Positions 43,236 through 52,797 of a DNA stretch of 64,000 nucleotides are shown in pieces. Location of the stretch: positions 1-64,000 of the forward strand of contig JANIIK010000500.1 in the NCBI GenBank assembly GCA_027704905.1, in the 5' to 3' direction. Each line of letters begins with the position of its first letter. Within the stretch, counting starts at the first letter, position 1. The notes below the pieces were generated by a model. The model was not told the DNA's origin. It did no database searches and worked only from the letters and a program-made list of their open reading frames with translations. Source of the DNA: Muraenolepis orangiensis (lineage: Eukaryota > Chordata > Actinopteri > Gadiformes > Muraenolepididae). The position numbers and the translations under genes were made by a program.

Positions 43236-44838
43236 ATCTTCTCCCGCTTATCCGTAATCGGGTCTCGGAGGTAGCAGCTTCAGCAGGGGACTCCAAACTT
43301 CCCTCTTCCTGGCAACATGGACCAGCTCTGACTGGGGGATCCCGAGGCGTTCCCAGGCCAGTGTACCTCGGTCTGCCCCGTGGTCTCTTCCCACCTGTAC
43401 CTCGGTCTGCCCCGTGGTCTCTTCCCACCTGTACCTCGGTCTGCCCCGTGGTCTCCTCCCACCTGTACCTCGGTCTGCCCCGTGGTCTCCTCCCACCTGT
43501 ACCTCGGTCTGCCCCGTGGTCTCCTTCCACCTGGACCTCGGTCTGCCCCGTGGTCTCTTCCCACCTGGACCTCGGTCTGCCCCGTGGTCTCTTCCCACCT
43601 GGACCTCGGTCTGCCCCGTGGTCTCTTCCCACCTGTACCTCGGTCTGCCCCGTGGTCTCTTCCCACCTGTACCTCGGTCTGCCCCGTGGTCTCTTCCCAC
43701 CTGTACCTCGGTCTGCCCCGTGGTCTCCTCCCACCTGTACCTCGGTCTGCCCCGTGGTCTCCTCCCACCTGTACCTCGGTCTGCCCCGTGGTCTCTTCCC
43801 ACCTGTACCTCGGTCTGCCCCGTGGTCTCTTCCCACCTGTACCTCGGTCTGCCCCGTGGTCTCTTCCCACCTGTACCTCGGTCTGCCCCGTGGTCTCTTC
43901 CCACCTGTACCTCGGTCTGCCCCGTGGTCTCTTCCCACCTGTACCTCGGTCTGCCCCGTGGTCTCCTCCCACCTGTACCTCGGTCTGCCCCGTGGTCTCC
44001 TCCCACCTGTACCTCGGTCTGCCCCGTGGTCTCTTCCCACCTGTACCTCGGTCTGCCCCGTGGTCTCTTTCCACCTGTACCTCGGTCTGCCCCGTGGTCT
44101 CTTCCCACCTGGACCTCGGTCTGCCCCGTGGTCTCTTCCCACCTGTACCTCGGTCTGCCCCGTGGTCTCTTCCCACCTGTACCTCGGTCTGCCCCGTGGT
44201 CTCTTCCCACCTGTACCTCGGTCTGCCCCGTGGTCTCCTCCCACCTGTACCTCGGTCTGCCCCGTGGTCTCTTCCCACCTGTACCTCGGTCTGCCCCGTG
44301 GTCTCTTCCCACCTGTACCTCGGTCTGCCCCGTGGTCTCCTCCCACCTGTACCTCGGTCTGCCCCGTGGTCTCTTCCCACCTGTACCTCGGTCTGCCCCG
44401 TGTCTCCTCCCACCTGTACCTCGGTCTGCCCCGTGGTCTCTTCCCACCTGTACCTCGGTCTGCCCCGTGGTCTCTTCCCACCTGTACCTCGGTCTGCCCC
44501 GTGGTCTCCTCCCACCTGTACCTCGGTCTGCCCCGTGGTCTCTTCCCACCTGTACCTCGGTCTGCCTCGTGGTCTCTTCCCAGTTGGATGTGCCTGGAAA
44601 ACCTCCCTCGGGAGGCGACCAGGAAGCATCCTTACTAGATGAACCACCTCAACTGGCTCCTTTCTACGCGAAGGAGCAGCGGCTCTACACCGAGTCTCTC
44701 ACCAGTGACTGAGCTTCTCACCCTATCCCTCAGGGAGATACCAGCCACCCTCCTGAGGAAACTCATTTTGACTCGCTTGTATTTGCGATCTCGTCCTTTC
44801 GGTCATTACCCATTGCTCATGGCCATAGGCCATAGGTT
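43236..44838 (-). mobile_element. RTE-like LINE (family B, copy B3) swollen by a minisatellite
   Basis: A 10-bp target duplication TCCAAATTCC flanks it (43226-43235, 44839-44848). Element sense: 44838-44590 encodes HEQWVMTERTRSQIQ and VHLVRMLPGRLPREVFQAHP, reaching TGKRPRGRPRY. Then the 34-bp array, then LAWERLGIPQSELVHVARKR, EVWSPLLKLLPPRPDYG (43360-43250). It is strongly 5' truncated, keeping only the C-terminal domain. No long 3' UTR is present. Confidence 0.88.
43367..44585. repeat. 34-bp minisatellite inside LINE B3 (about 36 units), open in all six frames
   Basis: Plus-strand unit CCTCGGTCTGCCCCGTGGTC then TCTTCCCACCTGTA, corresponding to codons for GKRPRGRPRY of the LINE. Main variants: TCTTCC or TCCTCC, and TGTACC or TGGACC. 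One 33-bp unit lacks a G at about 44401. Because 34 is not a multiple of 3 and the unit holds no stop in any frame, each strand shows three overlapping open frames over 400 codons. Confidence 0.96.
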
Positions 44839-44848
44839 TCCAAATTCC

Positions 44849-45576
44849 CTCAATTTTAATCAAGAATAGCTGGAAAACCTTACTATATAGGGCAAAACAT
44901 GACATTTCCATTGGATTCAGGAGGAATAATTACATTTGGACTCCAATGTTTCATTCAATTATCATCAAAAATTAATTTTTAAGAAGTTTTTGACTATCTT
45001 GCACTATTCTGCAAAATAAGGGCCGGGAGCATTTTTGAACCCATATCATTTATTTTTAAGTCCCCCCACCCCCTCACAATTAGGGTGGTTGACCGCACCC
45101 CTGTGTGCAGTTAAAATGATTTCATGGGGTAGTTAATGTCCTAACTTTTAAAATATGAGGCTACAAAAATGCTCCGTTTGCCAATTCTACCCCCTGGCAT
45201 TGCCAAAAATTGTGTTTTTAAATGGCAATAATATAAAAAGTAGATGACCCACACAGCTGAATTAGCATTTCTGCATATAAGGGTGTTGAATTGGTGAGAA
45301 AGTAAAACCAAACATAGTATACATGATACCATTTTTTTATTATCCCCCCCCATATCTCGAAAACTGTTAGAGGTAATCCACTGAAATTGTTTGTACTTCC
45401 ATCTGGTCCCCAAATGAAATGTTTAAGCCTGTTAAACTAAACTAATCATTGTCCAAAAAATGTTTCGGACTGTCGGTACCTATTATCAGGCTGTTGCACG
45501 GCCGGCTACGGCCACGCCCAAAACTTTGATGAACCTGTGTCGCTGGACAGATGTTGTTGACAACATCTGCAGGGTG
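44849..45576. other. Unassigned AT-rich DNA, no gene seen
   Basis: The motif CATTTCCATTGGATTCA at 44908 resembles ATATTTCCATTGGATTCA at 43149 on the other side of LINE B3, suggesting a local duplication. Otherwise nothing is recognised. Confidence 0.45.
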
Positions 45577-46570
45577 GGCTGGAAATCACGGACTGGAGTT
45601 TATTTAAGACTACTTACCTGGATGTGTATGCAGATAATGTCTCAGCATACATTAACAGGCTAGTGGAGGAATGCATCCCGACCAGGTCTGTTCATTCATT
45701 CCCAAACCGCAAACCATGGATGAATGCTGACATACGGAAACAAACTAAGGGAACGTAGTACCAGTGTCTCTTCTTCCTGAGGAGATTGAGGAAACTTGTC
45801 CCCTCAGATTCTGGTGAACTTTTACCGGTGTGCCATTGAAAGCATCCTCACCAACTGCATCAGTGTGGTACGGCAACTGCACTGTCTCAGACCGGAAAGC
45901 GCTGCAGAGGGTGGTGAAACCGCTTAACGTATCGTGGGATTACCACTACCTGCAATAAAGAGCCACCACAAACGGTGTCTGAAGAAGGCACGTACAATTG
46001 TCCAAGACTCCTCTCCGGGAGGCGCAACAGGAACCTTTGTTCCAAGTCAAGCATGCTCAGGAACAGCTTCTTCCCCTCAGCTGTCATCTCCCTGAACTCC
46101 ATCGTGTACCATGATGACAGCCACACTGCCCCTGCCGCTTTCCCCCGCTCCCCCCAGCTCTGCTGCCCACCGTACGAACTCTGAACTCACTATGTCCTAT
46201 CACCATCAATGTCTTCGACTGCTTTGCACTGTAATAACTCCCTACCTCTACCTATAGTTTACATATTGATTGTTTTCATACCTGTATGATAGCCATGTAC
46301 ATTTTTACTGTACCTACCATATATATTAATCTTCAACTGTTGAAATAACTGTGTGCATGTATGTATATACATACCTATAATTCTGCACATATCTCATACA
46401 TACTCCTATTTTATACTGTTTTTATACCTAGTAGACTGTCTTTACATCTTATTTAACCACTGTAAATGATACATTACCATGCACTTTACTGCAACATTTG
46501 CACTCTGGTTAGATGCCAAATTATTTCCGCTGTACTGTGCTGTGCAATGACAATACATTTGAATCTAATC
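45577..46570 (+). pseudogene. Rex1-like LINE relic (family H) with 3' UTR
   Basis: Coding pieces: DVYADNVSAYINRLVEECIP, HSFPNRKPWMNADIRKQT (45680-45745; linker between EN and RT). A deletion of RT leads directly to the C-terminal CLFFLRRLRKL, a GTATALSQTGKR shifted region, and SGRRNRN...MLRNSFFPSAVISLN (46010-46105). The 3' UTR runs to ATTTGAATCTAATCTAA at 46556-46573, a typical Rex1-like tail. RT catalytic motifs are absent. Confidence 0.7.
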
Positions 46571-46722
46571 TAAGGATCTAGGCTGTTGTGGGCAGGATCA
46601 AGGCACGGCTAGCCGCAGGCGATTGCTCCTAGCTGTTGCTGCGCCGCCACCCTGTCCTCTGCTGGGTCCCACCATGGTGGCCGTTTCTGCCGGCGTGGAA
46701 AGGGTTGGTGCTGGTTGGCGAG

Positions 46723-46935
46723 GTCCCTGTTCAGGCGCCAAATGTAGCAGACATCGCTACCCCCAGCCATTAACATTGCTACTTGCGGGCTCCTCCCGAA
46801 GACAAGGTGCAAGAGTTTGATTAGTTGTGAACAAAGCAGATGGAACATGCTAGAGCTCTCTCTCTCTCTCTCTCTGGTGTGTGTGTTGGTGCCTGTTTTA
46901 ACCTGTGAGCCTTGAACAACGACCCACACAGCTGT
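46723..46935 (-). repeat. Retroviral-type LTR end with tRNA-Lys-like primer site
   Basis: In reverse complement, 46740-46723 reads TGGCGCCTGAACAGGGAC, 17 of 18 matches to the lysine-tRNA primer site. It is preceded by TT and an LTR-like end CTGCTACA (46743-46750). The LTR probably extends to about 46932 (TGTGTGGGTCG) and contains a (GA)n run (46855-46876). The internal region downstream (below 46723) continues to about 46580 without recognisable Gag. Confidence 0.6.
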
Positions 46936-47009
46936 GCAGCCTCACCAGCCGATCAGTCAAATTCAAGCTAGGTGAGGCTGCTTAAACCAGCCACCAACCA
47001 CACACCAAT

Positions 47010-47900
47010 CCACAGTCAACAAGACTAAGGAGCTCATCGGGGACTTCAGGAGCCACCATGGTACCCACTCCACCATCAGCCTGGACGGTACACTGGTGGA
47101 AGTTGTCAGCTGCTTCTGTTTCCTTGGGCTACAGATTTCCGACGACCTGGCGTGGACCCGCAATACGGAGGTCATGCTGAAGAAGGCACAACAGCGCCTC
47201 TATGCCCTGCGGTGCCTCAGGAGAAGCGGCATAGGCCAACGGTGTCTAGTGAACTTCTACCGTGGCACCGTAGAGAGCGTCCTGACGAGTGGCGTCACTG
47301 TGTGACTGGCAACACCACTGAACAGGACAAGAAAGCCATCCAGAGGGTTGTGAGGATGGCAGAGAAGATCATCGGGTGTGCACTTCCATGCATTGAGGAG
47401 ATCTTTAGGACCAGATGTAGGAAGAAGGCCATGTCCATCATAAAGGACTTCAACCACCCTGGGCTCCATCTCTTCTCCCCCTACCGTCCGGTCGCCGGTT
47501 CCGCAGCATCCGTACAAGGACTACCAGGTTCAAGAACAGTTTTTATCCACAGGCAGTGTGCCTACTAAACTGCTAGGAGTGCTGCCACTATCATAACATT
47601 GTTTTCCATATTACATTTCACCATCATATTTTTGCTGCATTTTCTGGACTCATTACAGTTACTGCACTGTACTGCACTGAACTGGATTTATGATGATACT
47701 GCACTACAAGCTCTTTTAAATGTGTTTAAATGCTTTTTGCACAATATAACATATGTATACATCATCCATCATTTATTGTTCTTTTATTGTTATTTTTTAT
47801 GTGTACAGTATCGTTTATAGTCTAGTATTGTATACATTTAGTTGATAGTTCATAGTTTAGCATATATTGTTAAATTGTAGGGAATTCATACTGCGTGAGG
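47010..47900 (+). pseudogene. Rex1-like LINE family F, C-terminal part and 3' UTR (F2)
   Basis: Encodes NKTKELIGDFRS, ISLDGTLVEVVSCFCFLGLQ, MLKKAQQRLYALRCLRRSGI and VESVLTSGVTV with a stop at 47303. After a one-base shift it continues AIQRVVRMAEKIIGCALPCI, TRCRKKAMSIIKDFNHPGLH and FSPYRPVAGSAASVQG. The 3' UTR is AT-rich to about 47900. It matches F1 at 17535. The RT catalytic part is missing by 5' truncation. Confidence 0.78.
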
Positions 47901-48340
47901 AAATGGGGAGGATGCATTCCATTGTAATTCCAATCTTTCTTTATTTAGCTTTCTTCCCCAGGCCTGACCAGACCTGACTCAGGCCAGGAGTCTTCTTCCC
48001 CCTTCACTACTCCACACACACAAGATTACTCCTCTTCTTCCCCCCTCACACCCACGCACCCCTGCCAAAACCCACTCCTCATCTACCCCCTAGTCCACCC
48101 TCCGACGCTCCTCATCTGAGAGGCCTGTTCCCTCTTTCAACACTGGGCCTACTAGCCCAGGGACTGACCTCTGTCCCTCGTCCAGCCATCACTGCTCTCT
48201 CAGCTCTCCATCCCAACCAGCTTCAGCAAAACTCTGCAGCTCCCACCAATGTTAGTCCATAAATCAGTACAATTATCTTATTCTAAAACAGTATCTAATT
48301 TAGAACCTTTTGCTGCTTCAGATCACTGTACTTTAGATTT
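47901..48340. other. Unassigned C-rich DNA
   Basis: Pyrimidine-rich (many CCCC and CTCTTC runs), no coding signal recognised. It could be intron or upstream sequence of the BET fragment that follows. Confidence 0.45.
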
Positions 48341-50000
48341 TGTGCTCCACGGTGAACGACCAGCTCAGCGAGTGGTCTCCCGTCTCTTCCGCTGACCCCC
48401 GCCGCAAGAGAAGCCAGCTGCCCGAGCAGCCCAAGAGGGAGGCCTGGCAGCCCGACTCCCAGAACCACCCGGGCCTGGTGCTCTGCATTGGACCTAAAAA
48501 TCCAGAGGGGCTTCTGAACTGTGCCGTCCTGGTCATTGAAATGCTGTCTAAGAAGCACAGGGAGTACGCCTGGCCCTTCTACAAACCCGTGGACGCGCAG
48601 CCACTCAGCTTCCAAGTTCAAGTTCAAGTTAGGTTTATTGTCACTTCACACAGTTTACACAGTTTAAGTATAAGCAATGAGTGAAAATCTCATGTGCAAT
48701 ACCCGACGACAGACAGCAGTTAGAAAAAACAGAATAGGATAAAAATAAGTAAAAAAGTACAAAACTGTAGTGTTAAGTAGTGTAAGTTAAATATATAAAA
48801 ATGCAATATATAAAATGCAATATGTCAGAAAAAGAGCAATATATATATAAATCAATGTAATAAAATATACATTGTTATATGTTATACACCCTTGTTCAGC
48901 AGCCTGATGGCCTGACTGTGGAAGCTGTCTCTAAGTCTGTTTGTGCGGCACTTGATACTGTGGCCTGCCTGACGGTAAAAGTGAATACAGTTGTATATAT
49001 CCAGGAAGGAGGGAAGCTCGCCTCCAACAATATACCGGGCCGTCCGCACCACCCTTTGAAGCGCTCTGCCCTCGAGTGCGGTGCAGTTCCCGTACCGGGC
49101 GGTGATACACCCTGTAAGAACACTCTCGATGGTGCCGTTATAGAATGTTCTCAGGATGCGGGGGCCCATGCTGAATTTCTTCAGACGCCTGAGGAAATAC
49201 AGGCGTTGTTGGGCCCTTTTCACCACGTGTGTGGTGTGCGTGGACCATGTGAGGTCCTCGGAGATGTGCACGCCGAGGAACTTGAAGCTGCTGACCCTCT
49301 CTACTGCAACACCGTCGATGGAGATAGGGCCGTGCTCTCCTCTCTGCTTCCTGTAGTCCAAGATCAGCTCCTTGGTCTTCTTGACGTTGAGGGCGAGGCT
49401 GTTCTCCTGGCACCACTGCTCCAGTGATCCAACCTCCTCCCTGTAGGCTGTCTCGTCGTTGCCGGTGATCAGGCCCATCACTGTCGTGTCGTCAGCAAAC
49501 TTGATGATTACGTTCATAGCCATGTGCATAGCCATGCAGTCGTGGGTCTAGAGGGAGTAGAGGAGAGGGCTCAGCACACATCCTTTGGGGGCTCCCGTGT
49601 TGAGGGTCAGTGGCTCTGAGGTGGTGCTGCCCATCCTCACCACCTGGCGGCGGTCCGACAGGAGGTCCAGTATCCAGCTGCACGTGGATGGGGGCACGCC
49701 TAGACCTCTAAGCTTGGTGTCGGGCTTGGCAGGAACTATCGTGTTGGACATCATTAAGCACCCCATGGCCCCATCTGCTAAATGACTGTAATGACCTCTG
49801 CACCATCAAGGTAAATATGGTGCGAGGATACCGCTCGCTCATGCGATTCAAGACGTTATGGCCATTGGAACAATATCTTCAGAACAAGTTGGACGGCAGG
49901 CAGTACGGAGACGCCTAGGAGTTTGCAGCCGATGTTCTCCTACTGTTATAAATACAATCCACCAGATCACAACGTTGTTGCCCCGGCACGAAAGTTCCAG
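48341..50000 (+). pseudogene. BET-family second bromodomain (BRD2/3/4-like) pseudogene
   Basis: Exon part a (48341-48612) reads VIEMLSKKHREYAWPFYKPV DAQPL after a diverged upstream segment with LSE. The reading is interrupted by LINE A4 (48613-49742) and resumes DIIKHPM...DLCTIK (49743-49810). A 72-bp GT...AG intron follows (49811-49882). Exon b (49883-50000) reads NKLDGRQYGDA, stop, EFAAD, a small deletion, then YKYNPPDHNVVAPARKFQ ending at a GTAAAA donor. YAWPFYKPVDA, DIIKHPMD and YKYNPPDH are hallmark BET bromodomain 2 motifs; the intact protein binds acetylated histones in the nucleus. A retained intron means it arose by DNA duplication, not as a processed copy. The TAG at 49916, the deletion and the LINE make it non-functional. 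Confidence 0.8.
48613..49742 (-). mobile_element. Rex1/CR1-like LINE A, 3' fragment (copy A4) inside the BET fragment
   Basis: The 3' tail is (TTGAAC)n-like (48613-48635) with the A-type 3' UTR. Coding runs from the C-terminus (RLLNKGV) back through FADDTTVMGL (49500) to about 49742, where the bromodomain frame resumes. Small differences from A1 include a deletion near 48985 and a frameshift near 49550. The bromodomain segment HDYH is lost at the insertion, suggesting a target-site deletion. Confidence 0.88.
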
Positions 50001-50325
50001 GTAAAATAACAATGTAAATTAATAAAGTTACGGGTAAAATAACAACAGACAGTTTTGGATTTGCCCTGTCTGTACCTCTGCCTTTGATCTGTTCATTAAA
50101 AGCACCTGTTCACATTACATAAAAAATTACATTACATTAAAAATTACATTACATTAAAGCTCCTGTTCCATCTGTTTTCACTGCTTTTGGGTCCCACCTA
50201 CACCTGGCCATGACAGTTACAGGTAAAGGTCAAATAATAAAGTTACAGGTAAAATAAATGAATTACAGGTAAAATAACAACATGGACGCTTAAACAAGTT
50301 AGAGGTAAAATAACAAAGGGGGTCG
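50001..50325 (+). repeat. Short tandem GTTACAGGTAAAATAA repeats interrupted by an LTR fragment
   Basis: The motif (AA)AGTTACRGGTAAAATAA occurs several times from 49990 to 50325. Between them, 50052-50215 matches the last part of the solo LTR at 58430-58943 (GTTTTGGATTTGCCCTGTCT to CCATGACA), with an internal (TTACAT)n expansion at 50112-50155. Confidence 0.65.
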
Positions 50326-52797
50326 AGGGGGAGACTTCAACGCACACGTGGGTAACGATGGGGATACTTACAGGGGCGTGTTGGGGATGAACGGCCTACC
50401 TGATCTGTACCGGAGTGGGGTTTTGTTATTGGATTGCTGTGCTAGTCATGGATTGGCCATAACAAACACCATGTTCAAACATAAGGATGCTCATAAGTGT
50501 ACATGGTACCAGAGTACCTTAGGCCGAAGGTCAATGATCGATTTTGTTATCGTGTCATCTGACCTGAGGCCGCATGTTTTGGACACTCGGGTGAAGAGAG
50601 GGGCAGAGCTGTCAACCGATCACCATCTGGTGGTGAGTTGGGTAAGATGGCGGGGGAAGCCTCTAGACTGACCTGGTAAGCCCAAACGTGTAGTGCGGGT
50701 GAACTGGGAACGTCTGGTGGATGCCCCTGTCCGGGAGACCTTCAACTCACACCTCCGGCAGAATTGTTCGGGCATCTCTGTGGAGGCTGGGGGCATTGAG
50801 CCAGAGTGGTCATTGTTCAAAGCTTCTATTGCCGAAGGTGCGGTTGAGAGCTGTGACCTCAAGGTCATTGGTGCCTCAAGGGGCGGCAACCCTCGGACTG
50901 CGTGGTGGACACAGGTGGTCAGGGAAGCCACAATGTTAGCCTGTGAGACTCCAGACTCAGTTGCGAGGTATCAACACGCCAAGAGGACGGCAGCCTCGCC
51001 TGTAGAGGAGGCAAAGCAGCGGGTGTGGGAGGAATTCGGAGAAGGGATGGAGAAGGATTTTCAGCACCAAAGCGTTTCTGGCAAACAATCTGGCGCCTCA
51101 GAAGGGGGAAACGTGGATCCATCCAAGCTGTGTACAGTAGGGCGGCAGTCTAGCTCAGGAGGTAGAGCGGTCGCCTCACAACCAGAAGGTTGCTGGTTCG
51201 ATCCCCGGCTCCTCCTAGCAAAAACTGTCGAGGTGTCCTTGAGGAAGACCCTAACCCTAACTGCTCCCCGGGCGCTGTATGAATAGCTGCCCACTGCTCC
51301 TAATACTAGGATGTCTTTCACTGTATGTCTTCATGTATGTGACCAATAAAGAGGATTCAATCCTCACAATTTGTTGTTGTTGTTGTAAGGGTGGAACATT
51401 GCTGACCTCAACTGAGGAGGTGATCGGGCGGTGGAAAGAGCACTTTGAGGAACTTCTTAACCCAACTACACCCTCAGGTAGAGACAGAGCTGGAGGATGA
51501 AGGACGTCAAACATATATTTCCCTGGAGGAAGTCACTGCGGTAGTCAAACATCTCCAAAGTGGCAAAGCCCCGGGGGTTGATGAGATCCGTCAATAAATG
51601 CTCTGGGTGTTGATGGGCTGTCACGGATGACACGTCTTTTCAACATTGCGTGGAAGTCTGGGACAGTGCCTGAGGAGTGGCAAACGGGGGTGGTGGTACC
51701 CCTGTTCAAAAAGGGTGACCAGAGGGTGTGTGCCAATTACAGGGGTATAACATTACTCCGCCTCCCTGGGAAAGTCTACTCCAAGGTGCTGGAAAGGAGG
51801 GTTCGGCCGATAGTTGAACCTCAGATTGAAGAGGAACAATGCAAATTCTGCCCTGGTCATGGAACAACGGACCAGCTTTTCACTCTTACAAGGATCCTGG
51901 AGGGGGCTTGGGAGTATGCCCATCCGGTCTATATGTGTTTTGTGGATTTGGAGAAGGCATATGATCGGGTCCCTCGGGAAATACTGTGGGGGGTGCTGCG
52001 GGAGTATGGGGTGTGGGGGTCACTATTGAGGGCCATCCAATCGCTGTACTCCCAAAGCAAGAGCTATGTCCGGATTCTCGGTAGTAAGTTGGGCTGTTTG
52101 TGACTTTCATGGACAGGATTTCAAGGCGTAGTGATGGAGGGGAGGGGTTTCAGTATGGTGGACTCAGGATTGAATCGCTGCTGTTTGCAGATGATGTGGT
52201 CCTGTTTGCGTCATCAGTATGTGACCTTCAGCACTCACTGGATCGGTTTGCAGCGGAGTGTGAAGCGGTTGGGATGAGGATCAGCACCTCCAAATCTGAG
52301 GCCATGGTTCTTAGCAGGAAACCGGTGGATTGTCTACTCTAAGTAGGGAGCGAGTCCTTATCCCAAGTGAAGGAGTTCAAGTATCTCGGAGTCTTGTTCT
52401 CGAGTGAGGGGAGGATGGAGCGTGAGATTGACCGGAGAATAGGTGCAGCGGGAGCTGTATTGGGTGCACTTTGGCGCACCGTTGTAACCAAAAGAGAGCT
52501 GAGCCAGAAGGCAAAGCTCTCGATCTACCGATCAATGAGTAATGACCGAAAGGACGAGATCGCGAATACAAGCGGCCGAAATGAGTTTCCTCAGGAGGGT
52601 GGCTGGTATCTCCCTTAGGGATAGGGTGAGAAGCTCAGTCACTTGTGAGAGACTCGGAGTAGAGCTGCTGCTCCTTCGCGTAGAAAGGAGCCAGTTGAGG
52701 TGGTTTGGGCATCTAGTAAGGATGCTTCCTGGTCGCCTCCCGCGGGAGGTTTTCAAGGCACATCCAACTGGGAAGAGACCACGGGGCAGACCAAGGT
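50326..52797 (+). mobile_element. RTE-like LINE (family B, copy B2) with a SINE inserted
   Basis: Begins in the endonuclease (GDFNAHVGNDGDT; 5' truncated), continues LGRRSMIDFVIVSSDLRPHV, STDHHLVVSWVRW and the linker to CTV, where the SINE (51141-51386) intervenes. It resumes LTSTEEVIGRWKEHFEELLN, FNIAWKSGTVPEEWQTGVVV, NYRGITLL, FVDLEKAYDRVPREILWG and the catalytic SLLFADDVVLFAS (52180). A deletion at 52100 removes the segment between GSKLGCL and TFMDRIS. The C-terminus reads MSFLRRVAGISLRDRVRSSV and PTGKRPRGRPRY, where chromovirus sequence starts. Several stops (for example 50669, 51498) inactivate it. Confidence 0.82.
51141..51386 (+). mobile_element. tRNA-derived SINE
   Basis: Pol III type-2 promoter boxes are visible: A-box region TAGCTCAGGAGG (51151-51162) and B box GGTTCGATCC (51195-51204), inside a tRNA-like head. 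The body has CTAACTGCTCCCCGGGCGC, common in fish SINEs, and the 3' end is a (TTG)n tail (51371-51386). It interrupts the LINE B2 frame between CTV and the GGTLLTS block; removal joins GTACAGTA to AGGGTGG. Confidence 0.85.

Noticed and set aside
43174..44712. Six overlapping 400-455 codon frames (Arg/Gly-rich and Pro-rich)
   Set aside because: They are the six readings of a stop-free 34-bp minisatellite within a LINE; none shows coding constraint.
51151..51204. Functional tRNA gene (A and B boxes)
   Set aside because: The tRNA-like head lacks a proper acceptor stem and is continuous with a SINE body and (TTG)n tail.
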